From NCBI GenBank assembly GCA_963767645.1, contig CAVYEW010000014.1:186001-250000 (forward strand): a stretch of 64,000 nt of DNA, read 5' to 3'. The translations under genes were made by a program, and so were the position numbers. Below, piece by piece: positions 1-5,700 of the stretch (positions are counted from its first letter, which is position 1; the number at the start of each line of letters is the position of its first letter). The notes under the pieces were generated by a model. It searched no databases. It was given only the letters and a program-made list of their open reading frames with translations, and was not told the DNA's origin. This DNA is from DATFDN01 sp963767645. GTDB taxonomy: Bacteria; Pseudomonadota; Alphaproteobacteria; Acetobacterales; Acetobacteraceae.

Positions 1-124
1 GGTACGTGTTGGTGCCCTTCGGGGCGCCGACGGTGCGCGTGTACCGGCCGCCTCGGTCGAGATCCTCGACGCGCACCTCGACTGTCTTGAACCCATCGAG
101 CAGGGACTGATCGAACTCGAGCAT
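1..124 (-). CDS. AraC-family regulator, N-terminal end only (cut by window edge)
   Basis: The ATG lies at 122-124 on the minus strand and the gene runs out of the window at position 1. The DNA is nearly identical to the start of the complete AraC-type gene at 4500-5534 (positions 5411-5534), with a few substitutions. The first residues, MLEFDQSLLDAF, match that protein except where substitutions fall. It is divergent from the glycine-rich gene at 291, as in the third cassette. Only about 41 codons are visible, so whether the gene is intact cannot be judged here. Confidence 0.7.
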   Translation of the reverse strand, partial: MLEFDQSLLDGFKTVEVRVEDLDRGGRYTRTVGAPKGTNTY

Positions 125-290
125 TGGGCAACCCACGAAGGATGATCATCCTGAAAGTGCCACGACGGGTACGGATCCTACAACCCGGGTACGATCCCTT
201 CGGCAAAACCCGAGCCGCCCCGAAATCGGGCTATGCACAGCCGCCGCGGCGCGGTTTTGCTGTGCCCCGACCAGCACGGGGGAACCCGCC
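125..290. promoter_or_regulatory. Intergenic control region of cassette 1 with a paired direct repeat
   Basis: This 166-base region separates the divergent AraC-type gene from the glycine-rich gene. It holds two direct repeats, GGGTACGGATCC at 167-178 and GGGTACGATCCC at 187-198, whose starts are 20 bases apart, about two helical turns, which is the geometry of AraC-family operator half-sites. An imperfect palindrome of the form AGGATGNNCATCCT lies at about 139-152. The same layout recurs in cassettes 2 and 3. A ribosome binding site, GGGGGA, precedes the ATG at 291. That it is an operator is inferred, not shown. Confidence 0.4.
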
Positions 291-2123
291 ATGCCCACCT
301 ACGGCTACACCGGCAAGATCGTCACCTTCACGGCGCCGGCAAACGGCGTTTACGACATCGTCGCCTACGGCGCGCAAGGCGGAGCGGGAGGCGGCGGTAC
401 GGTTGGGCACGGCGCCGAGATCGGCGGCGACCTCACGCTCACGGCGCACGAGACGCTGCAGATCGCCGTGGGCGGCGCCGGGGGCGGCAGCTCCGGCGGC
501 GGCGGCGGCGGCGGCGGCAGCTTCGTGGTCGGTCCGGGCAATGCGCCGCTGGTGGTCGCTGGCGGCGGCGGCGGCGCTAGCACCCTCGGCGGCTACAATG
601 TCGTCAGTGGCGGCGGCGGCGGCGGCACCGGCACCGGCGGCGGCGGCGGCGGCAGCGCTGGCGGCGGCGGCGGCGTCGGCAGCGGCGGCGGCGGTGGCCG
701 CGGCGGCTACGGCGACGGCGGCGGTGGTGGCGGCGGCGGCGGCTTCCGCGGCGCCGGCGCCGGCGGCGTTGCCGGCGGCTACAGTGGCGGCGGCGGCGGC
801 GGCGGCGGCCAATCGTTTCCGGGCGGCCTCGCCGGAGGCGCCGCGGGCCTCGGCTCCCCCAACGGCGGCGGCGGCGGCTTCGGTGGCGGCGGCGGCGGCG
901 GCGGCAACCTCGGCGGCGGCGGCGGCGGCGGCGGTGGCGGCGGCTACAGCGGCGGCGGGGGCGGCGGCTCCTACGGCGGCGGCGGCGGCGGCGGCTCGTT
1001 CCTGGCGGCGGGGGCGACCAACACGGTGAGCACGGCCGGCGAGAACAGCGGCGTCGGCAAGGTAGTGATCACCAATCTCGCCCCGGTGATCGGCGGCACC
1101 GTGGCGGGCCAGACCACCACCGGCACGACGCCCATTGCCCCGTTCTCGACGGTGACGATCACCGACCCCACCGCGGGCCAGACCGAGACGGTGACGGTCA
1201 CGCCCTCCAGCACCGCCAACGGCACGCTCTCGGACACCACCGGCGGCACGGTCAGCAACGGGGTCTACACGGTCTCGGGCAGCGCCAGCGCGGTGACGAC
1301 GGACCTCGACGCGCTCACCTTCACCCCCAACACGGGCACCGTGGCGGCGGGGCAGACGATCACCACCGGGTTCACGATCACCGATGCCAACGCCTTCGCC
1401 ACCGCGACCGACACCAGCACGAGCGTGGTCGACACCGTCCCCGACAAGCCGCCGGTGGTCGTGAACGAAAGCTTCAGCACGCAATATGGCGAGCCCATCA
1501 CGCTGACGGCGGCCCAATTGCTGGCCGGCGACAGCGACCCGCAGGGTGGCACGCTGTCCGTCACCGCCGTCAGCGGCTCCGGCGCGGTGCTCAACAGCAA
1601 TGGCACCGTCACCTACACGCCGCCCTCGCAGGCGGTCGCCGGCAACAGCGCCAGCTTCGGATACACCGTCAGCGACACGGCGGGGCTCAAAAGCGCCGCG
1701 ACCGCGACCGTTGCGCTCACCGCTCCCGCGCAGATCACCGCGGCGCAGCTGAAGACCATCGGCCAGGACGTCATAACGTTCTATTTCGACGAGGCGGCCG
1801 ACAAGTCCACCACGGCGGCCGCGACGAAGCTGGCCGGCGACATCGGCGGGCTCCACCTCAGCTCCGGCCAACTCGGCACCCTCCTGACGCAGGCGCTGAC
1901 GCCCGCGGTCGGCGGCACCGCGGGCACCACGCTCGGCACCGACATCGCCGCGGAGTTCTACCCCAAGATCACCACCGACACCGGCAGCGCCTTGGTCAAG
2001 GACCTGACCAGCATGGTCGGAACGACGGCGGGCGCGGCGGCCACCTATACCGGCCTCATCCACCACGGCGACTCGTCCTCGGCGGCGCTGGCCGCCACCT
2101 TGACGGCCTTCAAGCTGGGGTAG
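291..2123 (+). CDS. Glycine-rich surface/secreted protein 1 (ALK/LTK-type glycine-rich domain)
   Basis: This is a 610-residue protein. Residues 1 to about 255 resemble the glycine-rich domain family first described around the animal receptors ALK and LTK: a beta-sandwich-like start (GVYDIVAYGAQGG), then an ETLQIAVGG motif, then SFVVGPGNAPLVVAGGGGG, then long polyglycine runs broken by YSGG and FRGAG segments. About 265-390 is one beta-rich module ending in a DANAFATATDT motif. About 395-480 is a cadherin-like or VCBS-like module (LLAGDSDPQGGTLSVTAVSG). The last 125 residues form an unrecognised, probably helical C-terminal domain (TAAQLKTIGQDVITFYF). No classical signal peptide is visible. 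The start is backed by GGGGGA nine bases upstream. The 3' 1.1 kb is almost identical to that of the next gene. Family assignment is by motif only. Confidence 0.8.
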   Translation: MPTYGYTGKIVTFTAPANGVYDIVAYGAQGGAGGGGTVGHGAEIGGDLTLTAHETLQIAVGGAGGGSSGGGGGGGGSFVVGPGNAPLVVAGGGGGASTLGGYNVVSGGGGGGTGTGGGGGGSAGGGGGVGSGGGGGRGGYGDGGGGGGGGGFRGAGAGGVAGGYSGGGGGGGGQSFPGGLAGGAAGLGSPNGGGGGFGGGGGGGGNLGGGGGGGGGGGYSGGGGGGSYGGGGGGGSFLAAGATNTVSTAGENSGVGKVVITNLAPVIGGTVAGQTTTGTTPIAPFSTVTITDPTAGQTETVTVTPSSTANGTLSDTTGGTVSNGVYTVSGSASAVTTDLDALTFTPNTGTVAAGQTITTGFTITDANAFATATDTSTSVVDTVPDKPPVVVNESFSTQYGEPITLTAAQLLAGDSDPQGGTLSVTAVSGSGAVLNSNGTVTYTPPSQAVAGNSASFGYTVSDTAGLKSAATATVALTAPAQITAAQLKTIGQDVITFYFDEAADKSTTAAATKLAGDIGGLHLSSGQLGTLLTQALTPAVGGTAGTTLGTDIAAEFYPKITTDTGSALVKDLTSMVGTTAGAAATYTGLIHHGDSSSAALAATLTAFKLG

Positions 2124-2222
2124 GGAATTGCGCAAGCAATCGCGGACGGCGAGGCTCACCCGCCGCCCGGGCGGGCGCGGACACCCTCAATGCCAACGGC
2201 GCGGGTCAGCGGCCGACCGGGG
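1089..2222 (+). repeat. 1134-bp direct repeat, copy 1 (3' part of glycine-rich gene 1)
   Basis: This segment and 3287-4420 can be read base for base with an offset of 2198. I see only two differences in the coding part: one changes Ala to Thr in an SASAVTT/SASTVTT motif and one is silent (TAT/TAC). The identity continues past the stop codon into an RTX-like noncoding tail and ends exactly where the oppositely oriented 84-bp segment begins. Confidence 0.9.
2124..2222 (+). other. RTX-like remnant downstream of glycine-rich gene 1
   Basis: After the stop codon the DNA still reads GADTLNANGAG in one frame, the pattern of a calcium-binding RTX nonapeptide repeat. It suggests that the gene, or its ancestor, once continued into an RTX tail like that of the third glycine-rich protein. 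No start codon or complete reading frame is present. Confidence 0.4.
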
Positions 2223-2306
2223 CGTGACCAGCTATGGATAGTCGCGGGCCGGCGAGATGGGCGGCTGACCGACGAAGCGGTGGCCGTGAGCGTGTCGTTG
2301 CCTTGC
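2223..2306 (-). repeat. 84-bp segment, inverted copy (pair with 4421-4504)
   Basis: This segment is the reverse complement of 4421-4504 with a single mismatch (AGCTATGG against AGTTATGG). The left flank, GACCGGGG, is the same at both places, so the segment sits in the same location but in the opposite orientation. Here its right end is followed directly by the 5' scrap of an AraC-type gene; at 4504 it runs into the 3' end of the complete AraC-type gene. Confidence 0.85.
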
Positions 2307-2340
2307 CCGCATCGAGCAGAGACTGATCGAACTCGATCAT
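2307..2340 (-). pseudogene. AraC-family regulator remnant (first 11 codons)
   Basis: The minus strand from the ATG at 2338-2340 reads MIEFDQSLLDA, matching the first residues of the complete AraC-type protein at 4500-5534 apart from one substitution. It then falls into unrelated sequence at the border of the inverted 84-bp segment. The rest of the regulator gene of this cassette has been deleted. Confidence 0.75.
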
Positions 2341-2506
2341 TGGACAACCCACGAAGGATGGTCATCCTGAAAGTGCCACGACGGGTACGGATCCTACAAC
2401 CCGGGTACGATCCCTTCGGCAAAACCCGAGCCGCCCCGAAATCGGGCTATGCATAGCCGCCGCGGCGCGGTTTTGCTGTACCCCGACCAGCACGGGGGAA
2501 CACGCC
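2341..2506. promoter_or_regulatory. Intergenic control region of cassette 2 with a paired direct repeat
   Basis: This region has the same layout as the control regions of cassettes 1 and 3: GGGTACGGATCC at 2383-2394 and GGGTACGATCCC at 2403-2414, starts 20 bases apart, with the AGGATGNNCATCCT palindrome at about 2355-2368 and a GGGGGA ribosome binding site before the ATG at 2507. The control region has been kept although the regulator gene beside it is gone. Confidence 0.4.
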
Positions 2507-4321
2507 ATGCCCACCTACGGCTACACCGGCAAGATCGTCACCTTCGTGGCGCAGACCACCGGCGTGTACGACATCGTCGCTTATGGCGCCCGGGGTGGTA
2601 GCAACACTGTTCATGCGGGCGGCCCGGGCGCGGAGATCGGCGGCGACTTCACGCTCACGGCAGGCGAGGCGCTACAGATCGCCGTGGGCGGCGTGGGCCT
2701 CGGCAGCCCGACCTATGCCGGCGGCGGCGGCGGCGGCAGCTTCGTGGTTGGTCCGGGCAATGCGCCGCTGGTGATCGCCGGTGGGGGCGGCGGCTCCGTT
2801 AACGATAGCGTCGCGGGCGGCGTCGGGGGTGCCGGCAGCAGCGGCGGCAGTGGCGGCGCCGGGGCATACGGCGGCGGCGCCGGCGGCATCAATGGCAGTG
2901 GCGGCGCCGGCGGCGGCATCTATGGCGGCGGCGGCGGCGGCGGCTTCAAGGGCGCCGGCACCAGCGGCGCGAGCGGCGGCGGCGCAGGCGGCGGCGGCGG
3001 CCAGTCGTTTCCGGGCGGCCTCGCCGGGGGCGCCGGCGGCGTCGGCAACCACGGGGGCCTGGCTGGCAGCGGCCGCTTCGGCGGCGGTGGCGGTGGCGGC
3101 GGCGACAACGCTGACGGCGCCGCCGCCGGCGGCGGCGGCGGCGGCTATAGCGGCGGCGGGGGCGGGGACCTCGGCGGCGGCGGCGGCGGCGGCGGCTCGT
3201 TCCTGGCGGCGGGGGCGACCAACACGGTGAGCATGGCGGGCGAGAACAGCGGCTCCGGCAAGGTGGTGGTCACAAATCTTCTGGGGATCGGCGGCACCGT
3301 GGCGGGCCAGACCACCACCGGCACGACGCCCATTGCCCCGTTCTCGACGGTGACGATCACCGACCCCACCGCGGGCCAGACCGAGACGGTGACGGTCACG
3401 CCCTCCAGCACCGCCAACGGCACGCTCTCGGACACCACCGGCGGCACGGTCAGCAACGGGGTCTACACGGTCTCGGGCAGCGCCAGCACGGTGACGACGG
3501 ACCTCGACGCGCTCACCTTCACCCCCAACACGGGCACCGTGGCGGCGGGGCAGACGATCACCACCGGGTTCACGATCACCGATGCCAACGCCTTCGCCAC
3601 CGCGACCGACACCAGCACGAGCGTGGTCGACACCGTCCCCGACAAGCCGCCGGTGGTCGTGAACGAAAGCTTCAGCACGCAATATGGCGAGCCCATCACG
3701 CTGACGGCGGCCCAATTGCTGGCCGGCGACAGCGACCCGCAGGGTGGCACGCTGTCCGTCACCGCCGTCAGCGGCTCCGGCGCGGTGCTCAACAGCAATG
3801 GCACCGTCACCTACACGCCGCCCTCGCAGGCGGTCGCCGGCAACAGCGCCAGCTTCGGATACACCGTCAGCGACACGGCGGGGCTCAAAAGCGCCGCGAC
3901 CGCGACCGTTGCGCTCACCGCTCCCGCGCAGATCACCGCGGCGCAGCTGAAGACCATCGGCCAGGACGTCATAACGTTCTATTTCGACGAGGCGGCCGAC
4001 AAGTCCACCACGGCGGCCGCGACGAAGCTGGCCGGCGACATCGGCGGGCTCCACCTCAGCTCCGGCCAACTCGGCACCCTCCTGACGCAGGCGCTGACGC
4101 CCGCGGTCGGCGGCACCGCGGGCACCACGCTCGGCACCGACATCGCCGCGGAGTTCTACCCCAAGATCACCACCGACACCGGCAGCGCCTTGGTCAAGGA
4201 CCTGACCAGCATGGTCGGAACGACGGCGGGCGCGGCGGCCACCTACACCGGCCTCATCCACCACGGCGACTCGTCCTCGGCGGCGCTGGCCGCCACCTTG
4301 ACGGCCTTCAAGCTGGGGTAG
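2507..4321 (+). CDS. Glycine-rich surface/secreted protein 2 (ALK/LTK-type glycine-rich domain)
   Basis: This 604-residue protein has the same architecture as glycine-rich protein 1. The N-terminal 30 residues (MPTYGYTGKIVTFVA) and the motifs EALQIAVGG, SFVVGPGNAPLVIAGGGGG and QSFPGGLAGGAGG are shared, but the glycine-rich middle part differs in length and order of its glycine-serine blocks. From the IGGTVAG motif to the C-terminus it is nearly identical to protein 1. It lacks the RTX-type C-terminus of protein 3. It probably arose by tandem duplication, with later reshuffling or gene conversion confined to one half. No function is known to me. Confidence 0.8.
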   Translation: MPTYGYTGKIVTFVAQTTGVYDIVAYGARGGSNTVHAGGPGAEIGGDFTLTAGEALQIAVGGVGLGSPTYAGGGGGGSFVVGPGNAPLVIAGGGGGSVNDSVAGGVGGAGSSGGSGGAGAYGGGAGGINGSGGAGGGIYGGGGGGGFKGAGTSGASGGGAGGGGGQSFPGGLAGGAGGVGNHGGLAGSGRFGGGGGGGGDNADGAAAGGGGGGYSGGGGGDLGGGGGGGGSFLAAGATNTVSMAGENSGSGKVVVTNLLGIGGTVAGQTTTGTTPIAPFSTVTITDPTAGQTETVTVTPSSTANGTLSDTTGGTVSNGVYTVSGSASTVTTDLDALTFTPNTGTVAAGQTITTGFTITDANAFATATDTSTSVVDTVPDKPPVVVNESFSTQYGEPITLTAAQLLAGDSDPQGGTLSVTAVSGSGAVLNSNGTVTYTPPSQAVAGNSASFGYTVSDTAGLKSAATATVALTAPAQITAAQLKTIGQDVITFYFDEAADKSTTAAATKLAGDIGGLHLSSGQLGTLLTQALTPAVGGTAGTTLGTDIAAEFYPKITTDTGSALVKDLTSMVGTTAGAAATYTGLIHHGDSSSAALAATLTAFKLG

Positions 4322-4420
4322 GGAATTGCGCAAGCAATCGCGGACGGCGAGGCTCACCCGCCGCCCGGGCGGGCGCGGACACCCTCAATGCCAACGGCGC
4401 GGGTCAGCGGCCGACCGGGG
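3287..4420 (+). repeat. 1134-bp direct repeat, copy 2 (3' part of glycine-rich gene 2)
   Basis: This is the partner of 1089-2222. It covers the beta-rich module, the cadherin-like module, the C-terminal domain and about 100 bases of RTX-like noncoding sequence. Confidence 0.9.
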
Positions 4421-4470
4421 GCAAGGCAACGACACGCTCACGGCCACCGCTTCGTCGGTCAGCCGCCCAT
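4322..4470 (+). other. RTX-like remnant downstream of glycine-rich gene 2
   Basis: As downstream of gene 1, GADTLNANGAG is readable; here, because the 84-bp segment is in the other orientation, the sequence continues, after a shift of frame, into GQGNDTLTATASS, a clear RTX-type repeat. This points to the orientation at 4421-4504 being the original one. There is no open frame joining it to the upstream gene. Confidence 0.45.
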
Positions 4471-4504
4471 CTCGCCGGCCCGCGACTATCCATAACTGGT
4501 CACG
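4421..4504 (+). repeat. 84-bp segment, original-looking orientation (pair with 2223-2306)
   Basis: This is the partner of the inverted copy at 2223-2306. Its right end includes the stop codon of the AraC-type gene (4500-4502 on the minus strand) and its left part encodes the RTX-like GQGNDTLTA, so this orientation is continuous with coding-like sequence on both sides. Confidence 0.85.
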
Positions 4505-5534
4505 ACGGCGCTCCGGCCCCTCTCCGCCGTGTCTCGTTCGGATGCTCGCCGAACTGCTTGCCATAAGCCGCGATGAAGCGGGACGGGTTGGTGAAGCCGA
4601 AGCGCCGCGCGATGCCGCGGGTCGAGACCTCGTCGTCGGCCGCCCGCAACGCCTCGCGCACGCGCCGGAGCCGCATGGCGCGCAGCGCGGCGAGCGGCGT
4701 GGTGTCGCGGAACCGACGGAACGCGGCATACAGCGTCACCGTACCGCAGCCGGCGGCGGCGGCGACATCGTCCATGCCGATCGGCTGATCGGCGGCGGCC
4801 TCCATGAACGCCTCGGCCCGTCGCAGATGACGGGGGATCGCCGTGCCGCTCGGGCGCTCCAGCCGCGCCGTGTGGTTATGGTGCAGCCGGGTCAGGACCG
4901 TTTGCAAAAAGAGGTCGGTGAACGTCTCGCGCGCGACCGGCTCGCTGATCAGGCCGTCGGGGTCATGCAGCTCCTCCAGCAGACGCATAAACATGCGCCA
5001 CACCACCCGGCCCTGGCCGCTGTTCCAGTCGAAGCCGGGCGCGAAGGCGAGCCTCTCGCGCGGCGGTTCGCCAAACCGCGCCTGCACCATGCGCTCCAGC
5101 CGCGCGGCGTCCATCCAAACGACCAGCCGCGCGCTGGCGTCGCTGGTCACGAGCCGCGTGTCCGGCAGGTTGCGCATCACCATGCCCTTGGTTCCATGCG
5201 CCTCGGCCTTGCCGTCGGGGCCGGCGAACTCCATGGCGCCGGAGAGCGCCGCCAGCAGGAAGTGGCTCGGCTTGCCGACGCTCACGAGTTCGGTGCCGAC
5301 ATGGTCAACGGTATAGTAGGGCCGCAAGCCGCCGCCCGCGCGGCCCTCGGGATCGGTGTAAGTACTCAGGACGTCGCGCCGGGCCGGAACCGCGTGGCGG
5401 TTCCGCAGCCGGTACGTGTTGGTGCCCTTCGGGGCGCCGACGGTGCGCGTGTACCGGCCGCCTCGGTCGAGATCCTCGACGCGCACCTCGACTGTCTTGA
5501 ACGCATCGAGCAGAGACTGATCGAACTCGAGCAT
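4500..5534 (-). CDS. AraC-family transcriptional regulator
   Basis: This 344-residue protein has an N-terminal effector-type domain of the AraC-binding-like kind (about residues 20-215; FLLAALSGAMEFAGPDG) and a C-terminal pair of helix-turn-helix motifs (about 240-340; IGMDDVAAAAGCGTVTLYAAFRRF, here shortened to its key part MDDVAAAAG, and GIARRFGFTNPSRFIAAYGKQFGE with the typical GF.N.SRF signature). The start chosen is the ATG at 5534 because the two other cassette copies start at the same codon; longer upstream frames run across the divergent promoter region. It is divergent from glycine-rich gene 3 with 166 bases between them, which suggests local control of that gene. The inducer is unknown. 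Confidence 0.85.
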   Translation of the reverse strand: MLEFDQSLLDAFKTVEVRVEDLDRGGRYTRTVGAPKGTNTYRLRNRHAVPARRDVLSTYTDPEGRAGGGLRPYYTVDHVGTELVSVGKPSHFLLAALSGAMEFAGPDGKAEAHGTKGMVMRNLPDTRLVTSDASARLVVWMDAARLERMVQARFGEPPRERLAFAPGFDWNSGQGRVVWRMFMRLLEELHDPDGLISEPVARETFTDLFLQTVLTRLHHNHTARLERPSGTAIPRHLRRAEAFMEAAADQPIGMDDVAAAAGCGTVTLYAAFRRFRDTTPLAALRAMRLRRVREALRAADDEVSTRGIARRFGFTNPSRFIAAYGKQFGEHPNETRRRGAGAPS

Positions 5535-5700
5535 TGGACAACCCACGAAGGATGACCATCCTGAAAGTGCCACAACGGGTACGGATCCTACAACCCGGGT
5601 ACGATCCCTTCGGCAAAACCCGAGCCGCCCCGAAATCGGGCTATGCACAGCCGCCGCGGCGCGGTTTTGCTGTGCCCCGACCAGCACGGGGGAACCCGCC
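5535..5700. promoter_or_regulatory. Intergenic control region of cassette 3 with a paired direct repeat
   Basis: The region holds GGGTACGGATCC at 5577-5588 and GGGTACGATCCC at 5597-5608, starts 20 bases apart, plus the palindrome AGGATGACCATCCT at about 5549-5562 close to the AraC start. The second site lies about 100 bases before the ATG of the glycine-rich gene. The conservation of these sites in all three cassettes, including the one that lost its regulator, makes them candidate binding sites for the AraC-type proteins. Confidence 0.45.

Noticed and set aside
231..2159. A long open frame antisense to glycine-rich gene 1 (and a similar one antisense to gene 2), rich in Ala, Arg and Gly
   Set aside because: It is the mirror of GGC/GCC-rich codons in the real gene, has no recognisable domain or ribosome binding site, and the plus-strand frame has clear domain motifs conserved in three paralogues.
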